Assembly (NCBI GenBank): GCA_029851415.1
Contig: CM056744.1
Coordinates: forward strand, 56,755,797-56,819,796
Reading direction: 5' to 3'
Length of the DNA: 64,000 bases
Source of the DNA: Eretmocerus hayati
Lineage: Eukaryota > Arthropoda > Insecta > Hymenoptera > Aphelinidae
Shown here: in pieces, positions 54,615 through 64,000 of the stretch
Layout: each line of letters opens with the position of its first letter
Numbering within the stretch: the first letter of the stretch is position 1
Translations under genes and position numbers: made by a program
Notes under the pieces: model-generated
Told to the model about the DNA's origin: nothing
The model's input: only the letters and a program-made list of their open reading frames with translations
The model's database searches: none

Positions 54615-55691
54615 CAATTGAGGGGGTGGGTGGAAAAAGGGCGTAATTGCAAAACGGTCATTTTGTGCAATTCAATAAAAACTTGATAAAAATCGCTACA
54701 GACATAATTGGACGAGTTGACTTAACTTATTTCGAAGAAAATAACATTCTCGAGATAGCTTAACCCGAGCCGGGGTATGAAATTTGATTTTGAGCTCTTC
54801 TCAGCAATTTCAAAAAATGCAATTACGCCCTTTTTCCGAATACAGGGTCAAATTTCGTCCTTTCTTCCTCGCAGAAAGTGGAATTAAATCTCGAGATCAA
54901 GTCCAATCGTCTCCAAATTCCTTGAGAGTGTTCCTGGGCATGTTTTGAGAGATATCTGATTGCTAAGGGGTGGTTCGATTCATGCTCCACGGTTCTATGG
55001 ACACGAAAAGCTTCCATCAGTCGTGTGAAAATGACGAGAAATTATTTTTTCACGACGGAAGGGTGAAGACACTCAATTTGAAGGTGAAACAACATGTTTC
55101 CATCGTTATATTAGGTGGAAAAGCGTTTCCAGGCTCTGGAGAATTTTTATAAAAACTTTTCCTCGGTAATTAGGCTCTTTTTCCAGATCCGCCCTCACTT
55201 GCGCCTTGTTACAGAGTAATTGCGCCCTTTTGAATCTTTTCAGTCAGGTACTTGAGCCCTTCTTCCGAATCCTGTTGGGCTGAGCAAAAAATTAAGCCCT
55301 ATGCTTTTGAAATGTTATCACAGCAGTTACGCCCTTTTTAGTACATTACGCGTCGAGTGCTGGAAAAATGTTTCCGCACGAGACGCGTATGCAGTTTTAT
55401 ACGTCTGTACGCAGAAACAGCTTGTTTCTACGTATGGACATATAAATAAAACATCTTATCATAGCAGTTACGCCCTTTCAACATTCTATCATTGCACTCA
55501 CGCCCTTTTATCGTGCAGATGAAAGGGCGTAATGGCGGTTACGCCCTTTTATCTGCCAGACGATTTTTGGGGTCTTACGAAAAACGGATCTCGGGGGTTG
55601 GTAGACCTTGGTATGAGGGCTCAAAGAAAGCAATGTCCGGAAAAAGGGCATAATGGCGGTTACGCCCTTTTTCCACCCACCCCCTCAATTG
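54615..55691. mobile_element. 1.08-kb TIR element with a reiterated TTACGCCCTTTT motif
   Basis: The outer 32 bp at both ends are identical inverted copies, starting CAATTGAGGGGGTGGGTGGA; CAATTG is itself a palindrome, so part of it may be the target duplication. Inside, TTACGCCCTTTT or close variants occur at least nine times in both orientations (near 54634, 54821, 55217, 55322, 55463, 55497, 55520, 55538, 55645 and 55660). No transposase. It is a MITE-like element whose interior is filled with its own subterminal word. Confidence 0.8.
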
Positions 55692-55759
55692 GAAAACGGC
55701 TCAAAGCACGCTTCTTGAGTTTACCAAAAATAAACGACTAAAGTATTGAAACATCCAAT

Positions 55760-56325
55760 AAGATTATTTCCTCACTTACTTATTTGCTTATTTGTCCACA
55801 ACATACCAGAAAGATATTCCATTTTAATTCTGTCAGCAAAATGAAAATTCATTTCAAGAGCGCCGTGCATGCTCTCAAGAATAGTATATTATGTATCGAG
55901 AATCCAAAGATCGTTCCAAAGTCAATGCGCACGATTTTGGAACTTCCTCCCTCTCGGCTTTCGGCGAGTAAAAGAAGTTTCCCTGTTTAAAGAAGCAGTG
56001 AAAGAATTTCTGAAAACTCTCCCTCCCATGAGGATGGATGTGGACACTGGGCAATTTTTTAATCTTTGAGGGCACTTTTATATATGTCTATTGAGTGATT
56101 TCCTTGTTTCTTGTTCAAGTCTTCCAGTGGCCCAATTGTTATGCAAACTATGATTGTAATTCGAGTTATATTATTATCAAACGACTAGTCACATCTGTGA
56201 TGTTAAATCCTTGACCAAAATGCTATTACTGGATTTGTATATGTACGAGTATTGTATGAATAATTGATGTTTTTTGCCCAAGGGCGAATAAAAAGGATAT
56301 TCTATTCTATTCTATTCTATCGAGT
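55760..56325 (+). mobile_element. LINE 3' fragment with TATTC tail
   Basis: Near 55950-56030 one frame reads FWNFLPLGFRRVKEVSLFKE, the usual C-terminal block of CR1/Jockey-type ORF2 (WNSLP...FK). A 3' UTR and four TATTC units (56300-56320) follow. Upstream, the frame is broken. It is a 5'-truncated, decayed copy of a different family from the LINE at 22-27 kb. Confidence 0.65.
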
Positions 56326-56736
56326 GCCGAAAATGCGTTTATTCAACGAATGGCGTAACAGCATGAGTTTTATTCATAAACGCGTTTTCGGAACGAGATG
56401 CATACAGAATTTTATGGCTATCTATCGTGGAATCCGACTTTCAACGATGGATGCCATAAATGAATTTACACGCTTCGTTGCTATAGAACAGTGACAATTT
56501 TGCTGAATTGGTTTTCCCCTATCAATATATAACTGATTAAAAAGGTGGGGATGAAAAAAGAAAAAAAAGGTTGGCCCACATGGTATTTGAACAAGATTAC
56601 ACAAAGTTTCATTGAACAAGCAAAAAATTCAACCTACTCAAAGATCTCAAAACTTGATGAATTTAGAAAAAGGATAGGAATTTTGAAAAAAAAAACAAAA
56701 AAAAGATTGCTCGTTCCATCGTGAGAAAAAAAATTT
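56326..56736. other. no gene recognised
   Basis: A frame at 56264-56494 is open but without motifs. 56690-56735 is A-rich, and on the minus strand this T-rich run follows the tRNA-like sequence. Confidence 0.4.
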
Positions 56737-56808
56737 CCCACGGACGGGATGCGAACCCTCGACCTCCTGATTCTTAGGCGGGCACGCTCCCGACTGAGCC
56801 ACCATTGG
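56737..56808 (-). tRNA. tRNA-like sequence or tRNA pseudogene (SINE head)
   Basis: 72 nt on the minus strand. Acceptor halves CCAATGG and CCGTGGG pair with one mismatch and one wobble; the D arm is GCTC AGTCGG GAGC; the B box is GGGTTCGCATCCC, followed after the 3' end by a T run. The anticodon arm is irregular (CGCCT/AGGAG with loop AAGAATC, lacking the T expected at position 33), so I do not assign an anticodon. It is more likely a tRNA-derived SINE or pseudogene than a working tRNA. Confidence 0.4.
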
Positions 56809-57234
56809 TCTACCACAATGGAATGAGATGTTTCTCATAAGCTGCTTGCCCCTGCGGGGCTTGGGATTGATGGTATTTCATCATGTATATTCCGGTTCTT
56901 TATTACCTTACAACTTGCGAGTAACGGGCATGTTCTCCATCCAAACAAGCCTTCTAATTAGGCCATCAATACACTTTTCATTCAACCCGATCACATTCGC
57001 TCGAACATTTCTCATATGCGGCGAAGACTCTGATATACGTAGGAATAAATATTGAATGCCTCGAAGAACCTCTCCACAATACCATTCTAATTCACCGAGG
57101 CAGAAACGATTCACTCATCATAATTCAAATCTCGACGGTTGCGACGGAGTTTCGGAGCGAATTTGAGCTGCCGCCACAGCGATGCTTGCAAAGCTTGCGC
57201 GACAGTCGCGCTGCCATGCGGTCAACTCAATAAC
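56809..57234. other. no feature recognised
   Basis: Short frames only, no motif or repeat seen. Confidence 0.4.
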
Positions 57235-57345
57235 CTTGCCTGGCCCCGCGTCGCCCATAAGGACTTGTGCTTCTATACGGGTCTACCTTCGTTGCTCTTA
57301 GTGACGATTGTTTATGTTGACTATCCATGTCTCTCGTGGAGCATC
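57235..57345 (-). repeat. right member of an inverted repeat pair
   Basis: Partner of 53690-53800 in inverted orientation; see there for shared words. Confidence 0.6.
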
Positions 57346-59123
57346 TGCTCGTTTGGTTAGTTCGCTGATAGGGTGCATGCCGAGTGGAGATGGGTCGAGC
57401 TCTCAAATTGTTCCGCGTCATGAGTTGAATTATCCGGTAGGGTGAATCTATCTGTCGCCGATGATTAGCGTTGTATATTGCCACACGAGGCGAGAATCGC
57501 TTGTCCATGCCATGTAGAGTTTGATGAATGCAGCATCATCTGTACGAATTGGTGCAATATTCAAAAGCTCAGGCTACGTCGTTACCCGGCAAAATTGTGT
57601 AGTGCATCACTCTCCTTTCCCAGTGTTCATTGAGTGAGTTTCAGTGTAGAGACGCCTCGTCAGTATGCTACCAGTGCGGTGCCAGAGCTGTGAGGACACG
57701 GGCGTTTGGTGCACGTGTGCATATGTAGCAGTTGACATGATGAACTCGAGGTCGCTAGTTTAAATCAGACTTGCAGGCGTTGAATTCATCAAGTCGGTTA
57801 TGACATCTATTTTTTTGTGGTAATATCAGCTTCGATTGCATGAGAAATCATATTTCTTCCGTGGATGAGTTGCACAAGATCGTATAAAGGATAATATTCT
57901 CAAGGTGCCCATGATCACTGAATCCAATCGATAGATCGATTCGAATGGAGATCTGTTAGGATTCTCGGAACGACAGCCTCGATACTCGTATGTTTCCTGA
58001 ACTAAAACTGGAATCCATCGCATCACTCGGCTCTTGGAATTTATAGTGACTTTCTGTTCATCTTCTCATGTTCGGAAATCCTTCTTCAGATGCTTATGAT
58101 GTGAAACTCTCATGGGCGAGTTGATCGGACGGAAAATTTCTCAGGAAGAATTGGATCTCAAAGTCTTCATGATAGTCTCTAAAATACAAGGAAATCAACT
58201 CCACTACAAGGAAATCGACACACTGTCTCGGCAGAGATCAAGACTCGAACTTGTAACGGGCACGCTGCTCCAAAATGCGTTTGAAATGGATGCTCCGCGG
58301 TGATTCCCACACCACGGCAACGACACAAGGCAAGATAGCTATCTGGCTAACGCATTAATTCCACACTCAGAATTCAGTGTGATCACGACCCGACACGTCC
58401 GTGACGGCTGGGGTGCACTGGAGTCTTGACAATTTCCCAGGCAGTTTACTCCAGCACCGTCAACCTCCCCAGGCGATCGGTTTGGTGAGGCCCGACGATG
58501 GCACCCGCGCGGATGAGGTTCTCGAAATACATGGGAGGGGATTCACTTAATTATCAAAGAAGACCAAACCACTCACCGCTGATATGCGACATCTTGAAAG
58601 ATTCCCACAAGAGAACAAGCTCAAGCACCTCAAACGGGAGACTGGACTCTTGGAGAGCTGGAGTTAAGGTGGGAAGCGAAGTGAAGGACTGGAGCTAGCA
58701 CGGGCACGTACATCCATGACTGCAGCAATCCGACAAGTAATATGATGGCCACCCTCCCTTCGTTTTCAGAGCTTGTCTTCAATCAAAGACGACAAGTCCT
58801 GATTAGCGAATCACTTCGACGTTGATTGGACGTTAATTCGACAGGGGAATTGTCAGCTCCATCCAGTGGCGGCTGCGTGGCTAAATTTGAAATATCTACA
58901 AGCATACGGCAACGAGACTTCTTGGTGGAGTATAAAACTCGGGGAAAATATCCCCTCTATCGTAGTTACGGCACTGCGTTTTGCCTCCACCAGAGGTGGC
59001 TTCCATTCTACTCGCACCCACGGCAAACATACGTAAGCGTGAAAGCTCTGCGCAGCTCACTATAGCCTCCACTTTTCGTACTTCCCCTGCATGCAACCAT
59101 ACCTGCGAGTATATATACTTATG
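57346..59123. other. no gene recognised
   Basis: 1.8 kb with frames under 80 codons. Near 58225-58285 the minus strand has GTTCGAGTCTTG downstream of GCAGCGTGCCCG, a weak tRNA-like pattern resembling 56737-56808. The rest shows nothing I can name. Confidence 0.4.
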
Positions 59124-59650
59124 GGTCATTCTGGACCAAGGTGAACATTTTCAAAATCGACGAAATTTAAATATGCCCCAAACATTTTTTTACCGTTAGT
59201 ACTACTGGAATATAGTTGAAAAGAATTTTTTTCAGATTTTTTTGGGACCCTTGGCGGGCCCTACGAATTTCCAAAGTCCCATTTTTGAGCAGTTTTTCGC
59301 CAATTTTTCGCTATCTTGGGAAATTCGTAGCTCGGACCCAAATGCATCTTTTTCATCCTACCTGGGCGCATTTTTTTCGTTATGACGTCCCCTTTAAGAA
59401 AAAAATTGACCGCTCCAAAAAATTGATATCTAGGAAGTCCCATGGTTGCATCAGAAATCGCCCAAAAATACGACTTTGCACTACCTTTGGGGCGTATAGG
59501 TCAAAACGGAAGCCACGTAACGAAATTTTGCAAAAGAATAAACTTGAAGGTCTTGAAAGAACCTTCAATTTTCCTTTCCGAACGTGTCATTATCTTATTC
59601 TACGTACGATCTACAGCCGATTTGAGTTGGTCATCTTTGTAAAAACGTGA
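59124..59650. repeat. dispersed repeat F, copy 2
   Basis: Homologous to 57-600 in the same orientation. Overlapping frames on both strands (59216-59650 plus, 59261-59568 minus) are not considered genes because they are not conserved in copy 1. Confidence 0.6.
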
Positions 59651-59670
59651 AACTTCAAAACCAATATAAA

Positions 59671-60316
59671 ATAGTATATTACGCAACAAGTGCGAGAAGG
59701 TCAATTTCCGCACAAGTTGCCAAACGAGTGCGAGAAGTTAATATTCACGCACACTTTGGAACTTCTCGCACAGCCAGAAGTTTCGAAGTGTGCGTGAATG
59801 TTACTTCTCGCGCGAGTTGGCAACGTGTGCGGAAACTTCTCGCAAGTGTGTGCGCGAAGTTGTAAAAAAAATGAGACTTCTCTTCATTATTTACAGTGCG
59901 AGAAGTAATGCGTGAATGACTTCTCGCACAGTTTTAAATTTACGCACTGGTGAAGTGTGCGTCAATGTAACTTCTCGCTCTAATGCATTTTCATTCCCGC
60001 ACAGTTCCAAAATATGATGTCACGTCATCCCTCTGAATTTGGCCTTTCTTGAAAACTTCGTTCTCAAGATGATCTTGCTCGGACACTGGTGCATTTAATT
60101 ACAACTTCGCGCACAGTTGCAAAAAATAGTATACGCAACACGTGCGAGAAGTTTCCGCACACGTTGCCAACTCGCGCGAGAAGTAACATTCACGCACACT
60201 TCGAAACTTCTGGCTGTGCGAGAAGTTCCAAAATGTCCGTGAATATTAACTTCTCGCACTCGTTCGGCAACTTGTGCGGAAATTGACCTTCTCGCACTTG
60301 TTAAGTAATATACTAT
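59671..60316. mobile_element. 0.65-kb fold-back element built on GTGCGAGAAG
   Basis: Arms of about 200 bp: 59671-59867 and the inverted copy at about 60102-60316. The tips read ATAGTATATTAC on both ends. The 10-mer GTGCGAGAAG or its complement CTTCTCGCAC occurs about ten times across arms and loop, often paired with GCACA or TTCCGCACA. No protein. It is a MITE or fold-back element; a TA target duplication is possible but cannot be fixed. Confidence 0.8.
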
Positions 60317-60454
60317 CCTTCTTATCGACCCCAAACCTGTGAGAAAATGTTCTCTCATGTGTCTATTTGAAGGCCCAACAATAATTCGGTTGTTCCTCCC
60401 CAATCCCGATTTTATACACACATCTATTTATGCACACATCTAAAGAGAGGGTCT
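60317..60454. other. short spacer before the env remnant
   Basis: No feature beyond a possible continuation of the env frame upstream of 60455. Confidence 0.4.
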
Positions 60455-60865
60455 ATGTGTCATGGGTTGCCACGAATAGACGAAAGCACGGTTTGTGAAG
60501 CCCGAATCCTGACCACGGGGCAGGGCAGCCAGTACTGCAGGACCCACAAACAGTTATTCACCCAAGCACACGGAGGATACCTTGAAAAATCAAGATCATG
60601 GCTCCTGTCCGGATTGGTCAACGATACGGCGCTCGCCGGCTGCACCACGAAGGATGACCAATTTCCAAGAATATCCCGAGCAGGAATAATACAAATTCGA
60701 GAAACCTGTTTTCTCACAGTGGACAACATCACTCTGCCGGCAACCGGGTACAGAGATACGCTGTTAATATTGCACAAATACAGCATGAGCGAATGGATGG
60801 AACGAACCAGGAGCCAGCCCCCCAAAACGAATCAAGCTACACAAAGTGGTTTCATTGGATTATAA
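60455..60865 (+). pseudogene. env: Env-like glycoprotein, C-terminal ectodomain fragment
   Basis: 136 codons, truncated at the N-terminus. It contains spaced Cys residues (CHG, CEAR, QYCRTH, AGCTT, ETCFL), an N-glycosylation site (DNIT) and hydrophobic/polar alternation like the end of an errantivirus or baculovirus F-type ectodomain. The membrane anchor lies in another frame (60793-61194), so a frameshift separates ectodomain and anchor. Family assignment rests on layout more than on motifs. Confidence 0.5.
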
Positions 60866-61194
60866 TCATCTCTATCGCTGGGATGAATATATATTTAATT
60901 CATGCCGTTCTCAAACTCAGGGCCCAAATACCTGAAGCCCTGCACGTGCACTACAAGACAGTGTACAATAACCTCACGGTGCGCCAAGTCACGGTCAAAG
61001 CCACCCAGGAAAGCCCGTCAGAAGGAGACGATGAAAAAACGACGACGCAACCGAAACTCCCCTTGTATGACACCCCAAGACCCCACGCACCGAAAGTTCG
61101 ATTTTTGATTGACGAGAACAAAACAGCCACCAAGGGAAACAATCACGACTACGTGAATGATTTCCACCTTTTGATATTCCAGAACGCAGACTAA
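60793..61194 (+). pseudogene. env: Env-like membrane anchor and cytoplasmic tail
   Basis: 133 codons overlapping the ectodomain frame. Residues about 19-43 form one membrane segment (WFHWIIIISIAGMNIYLIHA), followed by a polar tail of about 90 residues. Together with the previous entry it looks like the 3' end of a retroviral-type env broken by one frameshift. It ends about 0.4 kb before the next gag leader. Confidence 0.5.
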
Positions 61195-61612
61195 ACACAA
61201 TCAACGTCAAAAAAACATCATAAGGCTCTATACTCTGAATTAATCGCCAGGCCCCCACTCCAGGACAAAGTAAGCAAAGGGATTACGAATCCCCACCCAT
61301 CACGGAAAAGAATATAAGCCGGGCCCAACCGAACCCGCAGTGCGTTGATTTGCACGGGCTCTCACATGCCGGCCACAATAGACCTTTGAGAACCCATCTC
61401 CACTCTGTGCGTTAATTTGCACGAGCCTCCACCCTAAATCCACGGCTGTGCGCTGACTCGCACGCACTCTTACCAATGTAGCCTATGCCTTGAGTGAGAA
61501 CACGAAGAGGAAAGAGAGTCAAATTTCACCTTGTGGACCCTAACGATACAGTTCACCTCGAGCTATTAGACGAATTGGATAAATTACTTGCTGAGATCTG
61601 AAGTTTCAACCA
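61195..61612 (+). promoter_or_regulatory. LTR or leader-like region with TATA and three hairpins
   Basis: ATATAAG at 61312-61318 is TATA-like and lies about 28 bp before CAGTGCG. Three related 16-mers with inverted GTGC/GCAC ends follow at 61340-61355, 61407-61422 and 61448-61463 (GTGCGTTGATTTGCAC and variants). The position between env and gag suits an LTR plus leader. I cannot find LTR boundaries because no second copy is in the window. Confidence 0.4.
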
Positions 61613-62005
61613 ATGGACGAGGGCAAGCAGCCCTCCGCCGAAAACCTCAACCAAACTCTACGAAAACTAGAGCACATCAATCCAGAAATACAGTGTAGCA
61701 TCAGTAGAGTAACGCGTAACCAAAAAGAACAGGGAAAAATACTAGAAAGCCAGTGCGGAGTGAATTATAATAACTATTTGATCGGATCTAACTTAAACCA
61801 GAAAGTTCAGGATCTCGAAAGCAGATTAGAACGGCTGATCGGCATAGTGCACGAACTCTGCTCGGTCATAATCAAGGACAACACCGAGCTCAAGCCCAAA
61901 ACCAAATTATTAGAGAAAAAGCTACGCTCCAATTCGAGACAGATCAGAAAGATTATAAGTCGAAGTATTCACGGACCAGGACAGACGGAGCGTGAAGGAG
62001 CATAA
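61613..62005 (+). CDS. coiled-coil ORF upstream of gag
   Basis: 130 codons from ATG 61613, charged and heptad-like in the middle (LNQKVQDLESRLERLIGIVH) with a basic C-terminus (KKLRSNSRQIRKIISRSIH). No membrane segment. No family recognised. It could be an accessory protein or the N-terminal part of Gag set off by mutation. It is intact, unlike the gag that follows. Confidence 0.45.
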   Translation: MDEGKQPSAENLNQTLRKLEHINPEIQCSISRVTRNQKEQGKILESQCGVNYNNYLIGSNLNQKVQDLESRLERLIGIVHELCSVIIKDNTELKPKTKLLEKKLRSNSRQIRKIISRSIHGPGQTEREGA

Positions 62006-62080
62006 CGCGGGACAAACGCTCTTCTGTCAGCTGCATCCCACGCCCCTGCTCACCGAATTGACATTCAGTATATCGGCGAT

Positions 62081-63382
62081 ATGCCCGACGACGGCAGAGA
62101 AAACCCAGAAGTAACCATGGCCGAAGAGTTGGCTAGGACCCTCGCCGGGGCCATAACCAACAATTTCTCGCTACAATACGCAGTACAGCAGATCCCTCAA
62201 TTCGATGGCCGAAATATGTCCTTGAAAGAGTACGCCCAAACCGTGAGCACAGGGAAACAGTGGGTTACGCTTGAACAAAACGGAGATTACTTGAAAGCAG
62301 TGATCGAAGAACTCAGAGGAGCCGCACGAGATAGCGTCTCCGGGAAGACATTCAGCAACCTAGACGAACTTCTGAAACACTTGAAAGAAAGATTTACAAT
62401 AGGGAGGGATTACGGTTACTAGTGCAACAGAATCGCATCGCGGCGGATGAAGCAAGGACAATCCATTGGGGAATACTATGATTACCTCAACTCACTACTC
62501 GCAACCACGGATAAGGCTTTAAAAGAGGAACTCGGAGGAGATTACAACGCGATAATGATAAAACCCCTCCAAAAGACATCTATTGACGCCTTTATCCAGG
62601 GACTACCTCCCGACCTCAGCGGATCGGTAGACGTGCAAAGACCAGACACTCTGGAAAAAGCATACAATGGAGCAGCCCGTTGAGAAACCCGTATGGCCGC
62701 AAAAATCATACCTGACAGCCGTCAAAAATATTTTTCCGCAAGACAATATGATTATCCAGGAAATCAAATATGAATTTTGCTGAGGAACGAAGAGCCTCGG
62801 CACGGTGACAGGCCATTCCCGATCAGCACCAACGGTCGTCCAGACACAAGAGATCCGGTCGCCCAATTGCCGAGAGGATACGCCAGGCCACCCTGGAACC
62901 AAGGACGACCATGGCACGAAACACGCAGAGCGGGCAACGGAGAAAGAGGTGTCAACGCAGGGTCCCCTTATTCAAACTCCTATGGGGCTCGCCGCCCTGC
63001 AGCGACGGGCCAACCACAGAACCTGCCACCCCGAAACTTCTGGAACGACCCTCAGAGCCGAGATACCCCACGACCGGCAGAGTCATACCAATACCAGAAC
63101 AATTTCCAGAGGCCACCTCAATACCGACCTCAGATCAGTCACGTGCAAAATCCCAACCGTCAGAATATCCATTGGGAAGATCGCCAACGGAGCAGCCAAC
63201 CGAACTCGCTTCCGCAGAACGCGCCCAACCCGGCCCCTCGAAACCCACCACCTTTGAGCAACTACAGAAACGACCAAACCGGAACCAGGGCAACCCCGAA
63301 CGAGCCCTCCTCAACGGCGAATCAGCCGGGAACCTCGAGAGTCATGATGCTTCACCAACTGACCAAAGATCACCAAGTATAA
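62081..63382 (+). pseudogene. gag: errantivirus-like Gag with three in-frame stops
   Basis: One frame with stops at 62420-62422 (TAG), 62681-62683 (TGA) and 62771-62773 (TGA), ending at TAA 63380-63382. The capsid-like part reads IPQFDGRNMSLKEYAQTV, LRGAARDSVSGKTFSNLDEL and QSIGEYYDYLNSLL, then IDAFIQGLPPDL, the usual Gypsy capsid blocks. The C-terminal part is rich in Pro, Asn, Gln and Arg and has no zinc knuckle, which is normal for errantivirus Gag. Overlapping frames of 150-200 codons at 62805-63513 are shadows of this biased sequence. Confidence 0.75.
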
Positions 63383-63459
63383 AGTCGTGCTGGCGATCTA
63401 TAGTCCCAAGCGCCATCCGCGACGAAGAGACCTTCATCCGCACCCGGATTCCGGAACTC

Positions 63460-64000
63460 AAGCGAAGGCATGGGCAACCTTTTTGCTCGACACCGGATCC
63501 GATGTTAACTTGATAAGAAGGGCATCTTGAAGCCTGAACTAGAAGTGATCAAGAATGACGTCGAATTCAGTGGGATTGGATCCTCTGAGGTAGTGAAATC
63601 CGTAGGGTTCACTCACCTAACTATAAAGGGGCAACTGATACCCTTCTTATCGTTGATAACGACGTCCCCATGAAAACGGACGGACTGTTGGGTCGAGCTC
63701 ATTTTTGGGACAGTGAAGCGGTACTCAACTACTGCACAAAGGCCATGGTAGTGAACTCCGACGTGATGCATCCCATGCCCTTTGTGCTCAAGAACAAGCC
63801 CAAAAAGAAGAAACGCACCATCAAGCAAGCCAATAAGGTAGAACACTCTACCGACGGAGAAAATGACCTAATAGACGACCCAAATTTCTGCCAATTAGAG
63901 GAAGACAGTGACCCCGAACTCACCTCGTCAGGGACCTCGGAGGAAAAAGTTAAAGGACCTACTCGCCACGTAATCAGGGCTCGCACCAGGCAGGTCATCC
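63460..64000 (+). pseudogene. pol: Gypsy-type protease, frameshifted, runs off the window
   Basis: TFLLDTGSDVNLI near 63480 carries the retropepsin D-T-G. The frame is then lost at least twice (TGA near 63526 and shifts further on). The second half is recognisable as TDGLLGRAHFW near 63678. After that comes a basic/acidic linker (KNKPKKKKRTIKQ) to the window edge. In other elements RT would follow to the right. Confidence 0.65.

Noticed and set aside
57139..57360. Plus frame with several Cys residues
   Set aside because: Part lies in the inverted repeat copy at 57235-57345, and no domain is recognisable.
58225..58285. Third tRNA-like sequence on the minus strand
   Set aside because: Only a B-box-like motif and a few matching words; no arms can be drawn.
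62805..63513. 150- and 200-codon plus frames
   Set aside because: They overlap the Gag frame and owe their length to its Pro/Asn/Arg-biased codons.

Overview
This window looks like repeat-dense nuclear DNA from a eukaryote, most likely an arthropod and probably an insect. The reasons are Ty3/Gypsy-type LTR retrotransposons (one with a tRNA-Leu-type primer site), Jockey/CR1-type LINEs, errantivirus-like gag and env remnants, fold-back elements and several satellites. I see no operons, no rRNA, no canonical tRNA, no CRISPR and no clearly intact host gene. Organism and family names are inferred from motifs read by eye; no search was run.

Layout. 0-2.2 kb: two fold-back repeats beside a repeat (57-600) that recurs at 59.1 kb. 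2.8-3.5 kb: a tandem duplication. 4.59-9.64 kb: element T, about 5 kb with roughly 550-bp terminal inverted repeats, flanking TA dinucleotides and no visible transposase. 11.0-12.0 kb: a decayed acidic reading frame of unknown function.

12,025-51,715 is one nested structure. The outer element D is an LTR retrotransposon with LTRs of about 1.78 kb starting TGCAAGT and ending ACTTGCA, and a TGAA target duplication. It split the small reading frame 11,896-12,024 / 51,720-51,824. D's 5' LTR was later interrupted by element A (13,207-36,128; 729-bp LTRs about 99% identical; CTTT duplication), which lies on the minus strand and has PBS and gag but no pol. Inside A is Y (20,348-29,146), bounded by inverted CCCACACAGCA ends, which holds a LINE with both ORFs open. 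D's gag is interrupted after codon 28 by X (37,576-46,146), which has inverted CCCAGACAGCA ends and probably a TT duplication. X carries, on the minus strand, a Ty3/Gypsy gag-protease-RT-RNase H block without integrase or LTRs, plus a tail-anchored membrane-protein ORF. The rest of D has protease fused by deletion to the integrase C-terminus, then three small coiled-coil ORFs.

51.9-64 kb: a 5'-truncated LINE, an inverted-repeat pair, two tRNA-like sequences, a 1.08-kb TIR element built on a TTACGCCCTTTT motif, a second LINE tail, a 0.65-kb fold-back built on GTGCGAGAAG, then an env remnant, a promoter-like leader, and a decayed gag and protease that run off the right edge.

Nothing here works as a pathway; the interest lies in insertion order and element architecture. 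The best candidates for something new are X and its relatives (CCCA[C/G]ACAGCA ends with hairpin-rich subterminal arrays, one carrying retroelement genes), and A, a recently inserted, very large gag-only LTR element.
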